The notes under the pieces: model-generated | The model's database searches: none | The model's input: the letters and a program-made list of their open reading frames with translations, nothing else | Told to the model about the DNA's origin: nothing | Shown: positions 1-8,604 of the stretch, piece after piece | Layout: every line of letters starts with the position of its first letter | How positions within the stretch are numbered: the first letter of the stretch is position 1 | Made by a program: the position numbers and the translations under genes | Source: Hyphomicrobiales bacterium | GTDB taxonomy: Bacteria; Pseudomonadota; Alphaproteobacteria; Rhizobiales; Rhizobiaceae | Direction: 5' to 3' | DNA length: 64,000 nucleotides | NCBI GenBank assembly: GCA_900470155.1 | Contig: UBZT01000009.1 | Coordinates: 310,001-374,000, forward strand

Positions 1-52
1 GCATCTGACGCCTGAGTGCGTGCCACGCCGGCGGATGCATCAATCAGCGAGT

Positions 53-328
53 TCACTTAATCGTCGCGATACCATCCTTGATGTCGATGGATTCACTGCC
101 CGCAAGACCAAGCCGGTCGCCGTTTGGCAGTGTCACGAAACAACCTGCAGGGCAAATGGAATCCGAACCTCCGGCGTCGAGCGAAACCTCGACACGATTG
201 CCATTCTCCACCACGATCAGCACGATCGAGGATGATCCCGAATTGCTGATCGAGGCAGCCAAGGCACCGCCGCCCAGAGCCGGGGCCAAAGAGAGAAATA
301 TACCACCCACTACCAGAAATCTGATCAT
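53..328 (-). CDS. small secreted protein of unknown function
   Basis: A 91-residue product. It starts with Met-Ile-Arg followed by a hydrophobic stretch and an Ala-x-Ala-type end at about residue 24 (GGGALAA), which reads as a Sec signal peptide. The mature part of about 65 residues is Ser/Gly-rich, with two Cys spaced by three residues (CPAGC) that could form a disulfide in the periplasm. The open frame continues upstream to 451, but those extra residues are basic and unlike a coding start, so the ATG at 328 in front of the signal peptide is preferred. I see no strong ribosome binding site. I do not recognise the family. The neighbouring MscS-type gene is on the same strand, ending upstream in a position that could allow co-transcription. 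Confidence 0.55.
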   Translation of the reverse strand: MIRFLVVGGIFLSLAPALGGGALAASISNSGSSSIVLIVVENGNRVEVSLDAGGSDSICPAGCFVTLPNGDRLGLAGSESIDIKDGIATIK

Positions 329-451
329 TTCGGTCGTGGGGCTCGCGGCCCCACCCCTCTGTTGTGCATGACCGTCGACAGGAAGTTTCTTTCCCCTCGG
401 CCTTACCCCTCTTCTGACGCATTCCCCCTGAATGGCGCCTGAATGAGGCAT

Positions 452-3073
452 TCATGGCAGGAGTTTGTCATCATCCGCGCCGTCATGCAAATCATCCGCC
501 GCAAGCTTTCGCTCAGTGGCCTTGCCGCGATTGCGTCGCAGCAAAGCACTGCGATCGCTGTCACTGAGATGCAGCATCACATCCTGATGCGGATAGGGCA
601 TCATGATCCCTTCGGCGCGGAACCTTCGCAGGATTTCCATCCGCACATCATTGCGGATGGTCAGGCCGTCATTCATGTCGGCAAGATGAAACCGGAGCTC
701 GAAGTCGAGCGACGACGCCCCGAAACGAAGAAATTCGACATGCGGTTCCGGATTGCGCAAAACCTGCGGAACCGTAATGATGATCTCCAGCAACAGATCG
801 ATGACCTCCTGGGGGTCGGCCTCATAGCCGACGCTGACAGGGATCTCGGAACGCTGCATCCGGTTGCGATGCGTCCAGTTGCCGACCGGCGCATTGATCA
901 ATTCGGAATTCGGCACGATGATCGACTGCTTGCGAAAGGTTTCGATTTCGGTGGCCCGAACGGAGATGCGCTTGACGATGCCTTCCGTCGTGCCGGTCAA
1001 GACATGGTCGCCAACCTTGAAGGGTCGCTCGACCAGAAGAATGAGACCGGAGACGAAGTTCGATACGATGTTCTGCAGACCGAAACCGATACCGAGAGAC
1101 AGGGCACCGGCAACAAGCGCCAGACTCGACAGGTCGATGCCGGCCGCCGATATCCCGACGATCCCTGCCACTGCCGTGCCGAGATAGCCAATACCGGTCT
1201 TCACCGAATTGCGCACGCCCGGGTCGACATGCGATCGTGCCATTACATTGCCGTCGAGCCACTTCTGCAGCCACCGCGTGACCACCAGACCAAGCGCAAA
1301 CAGCAGCACACCACCCAGAATGCCGAAAATGGAAATGCGGATCGTGCCAACATTGACCTCGGTGAAGAGGTTATAGAGCCACAACTGTATATCGCGCGGC
1401 TGGAAGCCCCAGGACATCAGGATCAGGGGCACACCCAGGATCAATGCGAAGGCATAGATCAGCAGCCCGGCGACGATGCCACTCTGATCCAGTCCGACAG
1501 GACCAAGGCGAAAACGCTTCGCCACATATTGGCCGATCCGCGTGTCGCCGAATTGGTTCGGCGCGGAAATCGCCTTGCCCGAGAGGATGCCGATATACAT
1601 CGTCGCCAACACCGCGCCGGCCAGAACGATCTGGGTCGCCAGGAAGCGGGCGAAGCCGACATAGCCGATGCTGCTTGCAAAAATCAGCAGGATACCGACA
1701 AGCCGGAAAGTGATGGAAACACTGCGCGGCCAAGCTCGACCCTTGTCATACGGGTCACCGCTCTCGGCAAGCACCGGGCGCAGGAAAGAAACGATGAACA
1801 ACAACAGGCCAACGGTCAGCGACGAAATCAGGCTCTTCATCACCGTCAAGACCACGGGAGAGCTGAACGCCTCGCTGATGACCGCCAGGACATAATCGAG
1901 CCCATTCACCAGGGCCATCAGAAAAATGGCGATTGTCAGGTCCCGTGCACCAACATTGGACAGTTTGACGAGACGCCAGTTGGGCGCACGCGGGGCAAGC
2001 GCGGCTCTCGAGATCATCGACACGAAAAAGACCAGTCCGATAAATCCGAAAATCGAACTCACAATCGGAGCGATGTCCGGTCGCAGGATATTGAAAGTGT
2101 CGAGCAGGAAATAAGTATTGGCCAGGAAGAAACCGAACGCGAGCGAAGGCAGGATCGTCGACCAGAAGGCGACCGACAAGCGGCTCATATAGTTCGGGTT
2201 CTCCACCATCGGGTCCCGGCGGATCAGCGAACCGAACAAACGATATTCGATGAACAGCATGGCCGATGCCAGTACCACCGATAGAAAAACCGTGATCGCG
2301 AACGGTACCGTCTTGAACTTCAGCACGAAGACGATCCAGCTGACGATACTGCGATGGACGCGCCCGACATCCGCGGAAAACGATTCGGCGGCCTCGGCTG
2401 CCACCTCTGTGTTGATTTCCGTGTGTTCGAAAAGCTGATCGGTGAAGATCGCACGCCGGATAGCCGTGATTCGATCGGCAAGCGACTTTCCCTCAATCGA
2501 CAGATCTTCGGCCTGTCCGGTCAGCGCATTGATCTGCGAGCGCGCGGCGTTCTGCCGGTTGCGTTCTTCAGTGACGTCTGCCGCTTCCGCCGGCTGACCT
2601 TCGGCAGGCGGCTCGCCCAGTTCGGTCAGTCGGGTCTGGATATCGTTCAGTCGCGGCCGGAGTTCGACGGAAAGCGCTAGCAGATCCCGGACCAGCACAT
2701 CGGCTTGAACCTTGAGGTCTGCCAGGACCCGATCGTCCTCCTTGCTCTGCTCAACCTGTTTGTTGAGGCTTTCCAAACGCTTGCGCGCCTGATCAATTTG
2801 CGTGTCGGCCGCCGTCAGTTTTTCATCCCGAACGGGCTGCGCCGGTGCAGCCGGCGCGGGGACTGCCGCGGCGGTCGCGGCTGCCGGCGTCGTCGTGGAC
2901 GCGGCAGGTGTCGACACCGGGCTCTCGGCGCTGGCTGCCGGAGCCTGCGCAGTCGATTTTACCAGATCTTGCGTCTGCGCCAGGGCCGCCATTGATTGGA
3001 AATCGGACGCTGGCAAAGCGGCCGCTGCGAGCGCCATCGCAATGGAAAGAAAGCCGTATAGAAGTCGGATCAA
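452..3073 (-). CDS. MscS-family mechanosensitive channel with long periplasmic N-terminus (DUF3772 type)
   Basis: A large inner-membrane mechanosensitive channel of the MscK/KefA-like branch, 873 residues. Residues 1-32 form a signal peptide. An Ala/Pro/Thr-rich linker follows (about 40-80), then a coiled-coil-like periplasmic region (about 85-230) matching the DUF3772 type. Many hydrophobic segments follow from about residue 250. The conserved MscS pore helix and beta domain lie at about 650-760, including the Gly/Ala-rich segment GALSLGIGFGLQNIVSNF and the following ERPFKVGD motif. The start read here is TTG with AGGGA about 8 bases upstream; the first in-frame ATG, at 3037, would cut into the signal peptide. 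The role is release of solutes on hypo-osmotic shock; the ion selectivity cannot be read from sequence. Confidence 0.85.
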   Translation of the reverse strand: MIRLLYGFLSIAMALAAAALPASDFQSMAALAQTQDLVKSTAQAPAASAESPVSTPAASTTTPAAATAAAVPAPAAPAQPVRDEKLTAADTQIDQARKRLESLNKQVEQSKEDDRVLADLKVQADVLVRDLLALSVELRPRLNDIQTRLTELGEPPAEGQPAEAADVTEERNRQNAARSQINALTGQAEDLSIEGKSLADRITAIRRAIFTDQLFEHTEINTEVAAEAAESFSADVGRVHRSIVSWIVFVLKFKTVPFAITVFLSVVLASAMLFIEYRLFGSLIRRDPMVENPNYMSRLSVAFWSTILPSLAFGFFLANTYFLLDTFNILRPDIAPIVSSIFGFIGLVFFVSMISRAALAPRAPNWRLVKLSNVGARDLTIAIFLMALVNGLDYVLAVISEAFSSPVVLTVMKSLISSLTVGLLLFIVSFLRPVLAESGDPYDKGRAWPRSVSITFRLVGILLIFASSIGYVGFARFLATQIVLAGAVLATMYIGILSGKAISAPNQFGDTRIGQYVAKRFRLGPVGLDQSGIVAGLLIYAFALILGVPLILMSWGFQPRDIQLWLYNLFTEVNVGTIRISIFGILGGVLLFALGLVVTRWLQKWLDGNVMARSHVDPGVRNSVKTGIGYLGTAVAGIVGISAAGIDLSSLALVAGALSLGIGFGLQNIVSNFVSGLILLVERPFKVGDHVLTGTTEGIVKRISVRATEIETFRKQSIIVPNSELINAPVGNWTHRNRMQRSEIPVSVGYEADPQEVIDLLLEIIITVPQVLRNPEPHVEFLRFGASSLDFELRFHLADMNDGLTIRNDVRMEILRRFRAEGIMMPYPHQDVMLHLSDSDRSALLRRNRGKATERKLAADDLHDGADDDKLLP

Positions 3074-3153
3074 TGCAAATCCCTAGCCTGAATGAGAAAT
3101 CGGCGGGACCATAGAACCAGTTATAGGCAAAAGAAAGAACCGCTTAAACAACA

Positions 3154-3185
3154 ACGGCCGGCGGAGAAAACCCTCCGCCGGCCGT
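3154..3185 (-). terminator. intrinsic terminator downstream of hutX
   Basis: A perfect 13-bp stem (3154-3166 with 3173-3185) closes a 6-base loop. On the minus strand it is followed by a T/G-rich run. It sits 18 bases past the hutX stop codon. Confidence 0.75.
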
Positions 3186-3202
3186 GAATGCATGTGCGGA
3201 CG

Positions 3203-3724
3203 TCAGGCAGCAGCGGCCCTGCGAAGGGCCTCGAAACGCTGAACCTGATCTTCGATCAACGCCCGTTCCTTGTCACGGCGGACGAAGACCTTGAACATGG
3301 CCTTGCCATCGCCATTCATGAACCAGACCGAACAGGATCGGCGTCCATGAAAGCCACGATCGACGAATGCAATGTTGACGCAACGATCCTTGCGAATGTG
3401 CCCGCCGATCGGGCTGTCACCATGGATGTTGAACCAGCCATGGCCTTCGCTGCCATCGACAAGCGCGCCATTCACTTCGAGCACGATGTCATCGGTATGT
3501 ACGATCAGCAGGATTTCCTCCCAACCGGTCATGTCCTTCCAGACCGCATCCCAGCGGTCTGCCGGCACCAGCACAGCAGCACCTTCCGGCAGAATGGCGA
3601 GCACGTCGGCCGGCGTGACATCGGCCTGCACCGCAATCTGCTCGATGACGCCATCCGGCTTTTCCGCAAGAGCGGCGCGGGCGCGATCGGCGCGCTCCGT
3701 GTTTGAATGAGTGAGCGTATCCAT
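3203..3724 (-). CDS. hutX: HutX/ChuX-family cytosolic heme-binding protein
   Basis: A 173-residue protein of the HutX/ChuX fold, which binds heme in the cytosol and hands it to downstream enzymes. Recognisable features are the N-terminal helical segment with ILPEGAAVLVPADRWD, the central HTDDIVLEVNG strand pair and the SVWFMNGDGKAMFKVFVRRD C-terminal block typical of the family. The ATG at 3724 is chosen; a TTG at 3742 would overlap the upstream gene. It lies 7 bases downstream of the heme-degrading monooxygenase gene and is almost certainly co-transcribed with it. Both diverge from hmuTUV, so import and intracellular handling are encoded side by side. A strong terminator follows. Confidence 0.85.
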   Translation of the reverse strand: MDTLTHSNTERADRARAALAEKPDGVIEQIAVQADVTPADVLAILPEGAAVLVPADRWDAVWKDMTGWEEILLIVHTDDIVLEVNGALVDGSEGHGWFNIHGDSPIGGHIRKDRCVNIAFVDRGFHGRRSCSVWFMNGDGKAMFKVFVRRDKERALIEDQVQRFEALRRAAAA

Positions 3725-3731
3725 CAGACGC

Positions 3732-4073
3732 TCACGCAGCAATTTCGGCGCGCTTGCCGGTATTGTCTTCGTGGATGATCACGTCGAAACCTTCGAAATG
3801 TGGCCCCGAGAGATACTGCACCTTGCTTTCGCCGGCGCGGGCATGGGCAGCGCGGAACTGTTCCGACTTGGTCCAGGCAACAAAATGCGCGTGCGTCTCC
3901 CAAACCGTATGCGATGCGTAGAGCGTATGATCGTCTGCCTTGTTGCCCTTCAGCATATGAAATTCGACATAACCCGGCACTTCGGCAAGACGCGCCTGTC
4001 GCGAACGCCACTGATTTTCAAAGGCTTCTTCGAAGCCCGGCACGACGCGAAAACGGTTCATGGCAATGTACAT
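3732..4073 (-). CDS. hmuQ: antibiotic-biosynthesis-monooxygenase-fold heme-degrading enzyme (IsdG/HmuQ-like)
   Basis: A 113-residue ABM-fold (ferredoxin-like dimer) protein. It opens with MYIAMNRFRVVPGFEEAFE, the typical IsdG/HmuQ beginning, where the early Asn is a family active-site residue. The central block has the conserved aromatic residues (FHMLKG, HTVWETHAHFVAWTKSEQFRAAH) including the His that would ligate heme iron. Known members open the porphyrin ring and release iron. The start at 4073 fits the family beginning and has AGAGGA about 8 bases upstream; a start 7 codons earlier is possible. First gene of the hmuQ-hutX unit, divergent from hmuTUV. The symbol is by similarity to rhizobial HmuQ and not proven. 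Confidence 0.78.
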   Translation of the reverse strand: MYIAMNRFRVVPGFEEAFENQWRSRQARLAEVPGYVEFHMLKGNKADDHTLYASHTVWETHAHFVAWTKSEQFRAAHARAGESKVQYLSGPHFEGFDVIIHEDNTGKRAEIAA

Positions 4074-4078
4074 CTGTC

Positions 4079-4093
4079 TGATCCTCTCAATCA
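4079..4093 (-). promoter_or_regulatory. possible iron-responsive (RirA-type TGA-N9-TCA) box
   Basis: TGA at 4079-4081 and TCA at 4091-4093 are separated by exactly nine bases, matching the published minimal IRO pattern for rhizobial RirA. It overlaps the ribosome binding site of the heme-degrading gene. Only six fixed bases are matched, so a chance hit is quite possible. Confidence 0.25.
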
Positions 4094-4193
4094 AAAACGA
4101 ACTGCGGATGATCGAAGCAAAATCGCAATCGGGAGTTCTTTTCGGATCTCACCAACGCAGCCCCATGCCTGCAATCTGTTGCCTTCCTAGATA

Positions 4194-4216
4194 AACTTGT
4201 GTAACTAAGTCAAGTT
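4194..4216. promoter_or_regulatory. inverted repeat in the hmuQ/hmuT divergent control region
   Basis: AACTTG (4194-4199) and CAAGTT (4211-4216) form a perfect 6-bp inverted repeat with an 11-base A+T-rich spacer, flanked by A/T runs. It lies between the divergent heme units, about 100 bases before hmuT. It could bind an iron or heme regulator, or be a chance palindrome. It does not match the canonical Irr ICE motif. Confidence 0.35.
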
Positions 4217-4317
4217 AAATGTCGCTGAATTGCCGGCGCCATCACACCCCGAAACAAGCGAGGCGACGTCAGCCAAACGGCCTGTCACGCACCTTGCCCC
4301 ACAGGTTTAACGATATC

Positions 4318-5193
4318 ATGCATTCCGTTCCTTTGCCCCGCCGTCTCATGCTTTCTCTTGTTTGCGCATTGGTGATTGCCCCACAGGCAGCCCTTGCCCA
4401 ATCGGCCGATGCCAAGCGCATTGTCGCGATCGGTGGCACGGTGACGGAAATCATCTATGCCCTGGGTGAAGGCGATCGGATCGTGGCCGTCGACACCACC
4501 AGCAGCTATCCGCCGGAAGCCACGCAAAAGCCGAACATCGGCTACGTCCGCCAGGTTTCGGCCGAAGGCGTGCTGTCGCAGAAACCCGATCTGATCGTTG
4601 CCGAATCCGGGGCCGGCCCGGTCGACGCAATGAACATCCTGAAAGCAAGCGGCCTGACATTGATCAGCATTCCAAGCCCACCCGACACCGCCGCCATTCC
4701 CGACAAGATCCGAGCCGTTGGCGAAGCAATCGGCCGCAAGGACAAGGCCGAGGAACTCGCGCTCAAGGTCGAGGCGACACTGAAGGCCACAGCCGACAAG
4801 ACCACCTCCACAGCGACGAAGAAGAAGGTGCTCTTTGCACTTTCGCTGGCCAATGGTCGCGTTATGGCAGGCGGCTCGCAGAGCTCGGCCGATGCGATCA
4901 TCCGGCTTGCCGGTGGCGAGAACGCCGTCAGCACTGTGTCCGGCTACAAACCTCTCACCGATGAGGCCATCATCGCGGCAGCCCCCGACGTTGTACTGGT
5001 CATGAGCGGCGGCGCCACGCACATGACTGCCGAACAGGCCTTCGCCCTGCCTGCGCTGGCGTCGAGCCCAGCCGCCAAGAACAAGGCTTTCGTCACGATG
5101 GATGGCCTCTATCTGCTCGGGCTCGGCCCTCGCGCCGCAGACGCCGCCGCCGAACTGCACGGCAAGCTTTACCCGGAGGCGACGAAGCCGTGA
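4318..5193 (+). CDS. hmuT: hemin ABC transporter periplasmic binding protein
   Basis: A 291-residue class III periplasmic binding protein. A basic start and hydrophobic segment end at AALAQ (about residue 28), a Sec signal peptide. The mature domain opens with RIVAIGGTVTEIIYALGEGDRIVAVDTTS, the characteristic HmuT/BtuF-type beginning, and continues with KPNIGYVRQVSAEGVL and the long connecting helix before the second lobe. The frame is open upstream to 4219, but that part is basic and non-family, so the ATG at 4318 is preferred. The stop overlaps the hmuU GTG start (GTGA), indicating translational coupling. HmuT delivers hemin to the HmuUV permease; an outer-membrane receptor gene is not in the window. 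Confidence 0.9.
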   Translation: MHSVPLPRRLMLSLVCALVIAPQAALAQSADAKRIVAIGGTVTEIIYALGEGDRIVAVDTTSSYPPEATQKPNIGYVRQVSAEGVLSQKPDLIVAESGAGPVDAMNILKASGLTLISIPSPPDTAAIPDKIRAVGEAIGRKDKAEELALKVEATLKATADKTTSTATKKKVLFALSLANGRVMAGGSQSSADAIIRLAGGENAVSTVSGYKPLTDEAIIAAAPDVVLVMSGGATHMTAEQAFALPALASSPAAKNKAFVTMDGLYLLGLGPRAADAAAELHGKLYPEATKP

Positions 5194-6278
5194 ACACATT
5201 GGCGCTTTTCGCCGGTCGCAGCACAGTCGCGGGCGACCGTTCCGCACTTGGCCTGCTGATGGTGGTGGCACTGGTCCTTCTCCTGGTGCTGGCCATATTC
5301 ACCTCGATCGTCGTCGGTCCGACAGGCGTCGGCCTGCCCCATCTCCTCGACTATGTCAGCGGCAATGCGAGCGCTCTCGACAGCCAGAACCTGCTGATCC
5401 TCGAGGCTGTGCGCCTGCCTCGGACCGCCATCGGCTTGCTGATCGGTGCGGCACTGGGTGTTTCCGGCGCCATGATGCAGGGCTTGTTCCGCAATCCGCT
5501 GGCGGATCCTGGCATTGTCGGCGTCACGTCCGGCGCAGCGCTCGCGGCGGTAACGGCGATTGTCCTCGGTCCAACGCTGCTGTTTCCGCTGCAGTCCCTG
5601 CTCGGCGAACAGTTCCTGCCGATCATGGCCTTTCTCGGCGGACTGGCGAACACATTCCTGCTTTATGCCATCGCGACCCGCCACGGCCAGACCTCGACAA
5701 CGGCGCTGATCCTGTCGGGCATTGCGATAGCCGCCATGACAGGGGCAGCCACCGGGTTGCTGATCTTCATGGCCGACGACCGCGCCCTGCGCGACATTAC
5801 ATTTTGGTCGCTGGGCTCGCTCAGCGGCGCAAGTACCGCCAAGATTGTGGCGATCCTGCCGTTCGTCGGCTTCGTCATGCTGATCATCCCCTTCGTCGCG
5901 AAGGGGCTTGATGCGCTGGTCCTTGGCGATGCCGCCGCATTTCACATGGGCGTGCCGGTTCAGCGCCTGAAGCGGCTGACCATTCTGGCCGTCGCGGCCG
6001 CCTGCGGCGCCACGGTGGCCGTTGCCGGTTCGATCGGATTTGTCGGAATCATCGTTCCGCATCTGCTCAGGCTGGCAATCGGCCCCTCCCACCGCTTCCT
6101 GTTGCCAACATCGGCACTCGGCGGCGCTTCGCTGCTGCTTTTTGCCGACAGCATCGCGCGCACGATCGTGGCACCGGCGGAACTGCCGATCGGCATCATC
6201 ACCGCGATCCTGGGTGCACCCGTCTTCCTGATGCTCCTGCTCGGCCGCAACGGCCGTTCAAACATGGAGGGAATTTGA
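5190..6278 (+). CDS. hmuU: hemin ABC transporter permease
   Basis: A 362-residue FecCD/BtuC-family permease with about ten hydrophobic segments. The family hallmarks are visible: LPRTAIGLLIGAALGVSGAMMQGLFRNPLADPGIVG at about 65-100 and GSIGFVGIIVPHLLR with the following GPSHR at about 280-305. Translation starts at a GTG overlapping the hmuT stop. The downstream hmuV begins only two bases after the hmuU stop codon, with its GGAGG ribosome binding site inside the end of hmuU. The protein forms the membrane channel for heme import, pairing with HmuV on the cytosolic side. Confidence 0.92.
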   Translation: MNTLALFAGRSTVAGDRSALGLLMVVALVLLLVLAIFTSIVVGPTGVGLPHLLDYVSGNASALDSQNLLILEAVRLPRTAIGLLIGAALGVSGAMMQGLFRNPLADPGIVGVTSGAALAAVTAIVLGPTLLFPLQSLLGEQFLPIMAFLGGLANTFLLYAIATRHGQTSTTALILSGIAIAAMTGAATGLLIFMADDRALRDITFWSLGSLSGASTAKIVAILPFVGFVMLIIPFVAKGLDALVLGDAAAFHMGVPVQRLKRLTILAVAAACGATVAVAGSIGFVGIIVPHLLRLAIGPSHRFLLPTSALGGASLLLFADSIARTIVAPAELPIGIITAILGAPVFLMLLLGRNGRSNMEGI

Positions 6279-6279
6279 C

Positions 6280-7071
6280 ATGATCCGAGCAAAGGAAATC
6301 AGCATCATTCGCAGCGGACGTGCACTTGTTGACCGTGTCAGTCTCAATCTTCAGCCGGGCCGCTTCACGGTCGTGATCGGCCCGAACGGCGCGGGCAAGT
6401 CAACGCTTCTCAAGGCCATATCGGGCGAATTGCGTCCTGACCACGGCGATATTTTCTATCACGACCGCCGCCTGCAGTCGTTGTCGCCGATCGAACTGGC
6501 CGCAGAGCGCGCGGTCCTGCCACAATCGACGGCCCTGTCGTTTCCCTTTACTGCGCTTGAAGTCGTTCGCATGGGCGCAGTCGCCCACGGCAGCCGGGAA
6601 CCAGGCCTTGCGGCGCGCCAGGCGCTTGCCCGTGTCGGCCTGGGTGGTTTTGAGGCACGAAGTTACAACGCGCTCTCCGGCGGCGAGCAGCAGCGTGTCC
6701 AGTTGGCGCGCGTCCTGGCACAAATGCCCCTGCCCGTCTCGAACGGTAAGCCGCGCGCGATCTTTCTTGATGAACCAACGGCAAGCCTGGATATCGGACA
6801 TCAGATTTCCGTGCTCGAACTCGCCCGTGATTTCGCCCGCGCCGGCGGTGTGGTTCTCGCAATCCTGCATGATCTCAACCTTGCCGCGGAGTTTGCCGAC
6901 CACCTGGCCATCCTGCACAAAGGCAAGCTGGTCAGTGAAGGTCGCCCTGGCGACACGATCAACGACAGCATCATCTGCGAGGTCTACGGCATCAGTGGCA
7001 CGGTCGGCCGCTTGCCTGCGGACCACATTCCTTATGTCTTGCCGCAGTCGAGACAGTCGGCTCAACGCTGA
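6280..7071 (+). CDS. hmuV: hemin ABC transporter ATP-binding protein
   Basis: A 263-residue ABC ATPase. Walker A is GPNGAGKS (about residue 36), the signature is LSGGEQQR (about 130), Walker B is AIFLDEPTA (about 160), and an H-loop His follows in ILHDLNLAA. It is third in the tightly packed hmuTUV unit, with GGAGG at 6266-6271 before its ATG. Its role is to power heme import through HmuU. The class fits BtuD/FecE-type importers. No terminator is obvious after it; an intergenic region with DnaA boxes follows. Confidence 0.92.
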   Translation: MIRAKEISIIRSGRALVDRVSLNLQPGRFTVVIGPNGAGKSTLLKAISGELRPDHGDIFYHDRRLQSLSPIELAAERAVLPQSTALSFPFTALEVVRMGAVAHGSREPGLAARQALARVGLGGFEARSYNALSGGEQQRVQLARVLAQMPLPVSNGKPRAIFLDEPTASLDIGHQISVLELARDFARAGGVVLAILHDLNLAAEFADHLAILHKGKLVSEGRPGDTINDSIICEVYGISGTVGRLPADHIPYVLPQSRQSAQR

Positions 7072-7085
7072 GCCGGCTACGCAGG

Positions 7086-7104
7086 TTATCCACAGTTATC
7101 CACA
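7086..7104 (+). other. tandem pair of consensus DnaA boxes
   Basis: Two direct copies of TTATCCACA (7086-7094 and 7096-7104), one base apart and in the same orientation. Each is a perfect match to the strict DnaA box. The remaining intergenic sequence up to the tRNA gene (7105-7411) shows no further perfect copy, no clear A+T-rich unwinding element and no believable gene. Confidence 0.6.
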
Positions 7105-7411
7105 GGGCTAGCAAACATATTCACGCCCGAAAATGGCAACGAATAGCGAACGCCACCGACAAAAGACGAGAACATAAAGGGAATATATCAGACGAACACC
7201 CGAGCGGAACGCACCAGCGTCGGTCACGAAAGATATTAGCCGGCTGGCGATATTGTTTCGCCGAATTCATAGCCAATTTCGTCACGACGCACACCCCGCG
7301 AACCGGTAGCGCCGCGCGCCGCAAAATCACAAATATGCGACAGGGGAAGTACCGAGACGAATGGCGACCATAACGGTCTTTTTTATCCAAATGATTGGTA
7401 AGATTGAGAAA

Positions 7412-7487
<76 letters not shown>

Positions 7488-7614
7488 GCCGCGCCCCGTT
7501 CTGGAGGCGTGACCGGGCGTATAAACAGGATATCGAACCTTGTCTAGCGCCGAGACGAAAATTCTTGGCTGTTTGGTCAAAAAAATTACAGAAATCCGAA
7601 ATTTCCCTTATTTT

Positions 7615-8532
7615 TCAGAGATCCAGGCTTCCCGTTGCAATTCGCACGGCCTGACCGCCAATTCGCGCCCGAGAAATCGCGCCGTCTTTAACGTCGATAT
7701 GCAGATGAATGTGGGACGGCCTGCCCATCTCCACGCCCTGCTCCACCATCAGCGGGTGATGGCCATCCGGCAATCCGTCGAAATGCCAGATGGCGCCGGA
7801 CAGCGCCGCAACAGCGGAACCGGTGGCCGGATCCTCCGTAATGCCCATGTCGGGCGAAAACATCCGTGCATGGAACCTCGCCGCATGATGGACCCCGCCG
7901 CGGCAATAGACATAGGCAGGCGTAAGCCGTCCCTCACATAAAGGCGCCGTGCGCTCCCACAGTTGCGGATCGAATTCCAGGCTCTCGACAGCGGCGAGGT
8001 CATGGACCGGAACCAGCAGAAACGGCACTCCAGCGCCCCAGATGGCCGGGACGTGGTTCTCGAAGCCAATCGCCGTCACTTTCAGCGACAGCGCATCAGC
8101 GATGCCCTGTCGGTCAAGTGGCAGGTCATAGCGACTGGATGTACGCGGCAGATCGAATTCGGCAAAACTTGCCTCGCCGGGCCTCAACCTCACGGCACAA
8201 CGAACCGGGCCGACATTTTCCTCCAGCACCGACACCAGATCGAGACCGCCGTCCTGATCGCCATAGGCTTGCTCTGCAAGCGCGATTGCGGTGCCGACCG
8301 TCGGATGGCCGGCAAACGGCAATTCACGCGCTGGCGTGAAGATACGGACCCGTGTGGCATGGGTGGAGTTGCCGGCTCTCTGAACAAAGACGGTTTCCGA
8401 AAGATTGAATTCTGCGGCGATCGACTGCATGGCCCGATCCGAGAGGTCGTCGCCGTCAAAAACGACCGCCAGCGGATTGCCGGCAAGTTTGCGATCGGTG
8501 AAAACGTCATAGATGGAATAGCTTCGTGCCAC
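7615..8532 (-). CDS. PhzF-family isomerase/epimerase-like protein
   Basis: A 305-residue protein of the PhzF (diaminopimelate-epimerase-like) superfamily. Family blocks are YDVFTDRKLAGNPLAVVFDGDDLSD at the start, FNLSETVFV, the RIFTPARELPFAGHPTVGTA motif, and SPDMGITEDPATGSAVAAL in the second half. The catalytic Glu of the SETVFV motif is present. Members range from phenazine biosynthesis to uncharacterised housekeeping enzymes; no phenazine genes are nearby, so the substrate is unknown. The start is GTG at 8532 with CGGAG about 7 bases upstream. Same strand as the Nudix and EEP genes; it follows the Nudix stop by 72 bases. Confidence 0.82.
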   Translation of the reverse strand: MARSYSIYDVFTDRKLAGNPLAVVFDGDDLSDRAMQSIAAEFNLSETVFVQRAGNSTHATRVRIFTPARELPFAGHPTVGTAIALAEQAYGDQDGGLDLVSVLEENVGPVRCAVRLRPGEASFAEFDLPRTSSRYDLPLDRQGIADALSLKVTAIGFENHVPAIWGAGVPFLLVPVHDLAAVESLEFDPQLWERTAPLCEGRLTPAYVYCRGGVHHAARFHARMFSPDMGITEDPATGSAVAALSGAIWHFDGLPDGHHPLMVEQGVEMGRPSHIHLHIDVKDGAISRARIGGQAVRIATGSLDL

Positions 8533-8604
8533 GGGCAATCTCCGGTCGGTCGCATTTGGCTCGTCACACTGCCCCAGCACAACGCTCAAGGCAAGCAACG
8601 GGCG

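Noticed and set aside
443..2284. A 613-codon open frame on the plus strand opposite the MscS-type gene
   Set aside because: It is antisense to a clear gene, and its translation is rich in Gln, His, Arg and Asp as expected for a G+C-rich shadow frame. No domain is visible.
7121..7390. An 89-codon minus-strand frame in the region with DnaA boxes
   Set aside because: It is the only long frame in the gap but has no ribosome binding site, no domain, and a Cys/Arg-rich composition unlike neighbouring genes.
7615..8532. PhzF-like gene as part of a phenazine pathway
   Set aside because: No other phz gene is present. The family is broad and most members have other or unknown roles.
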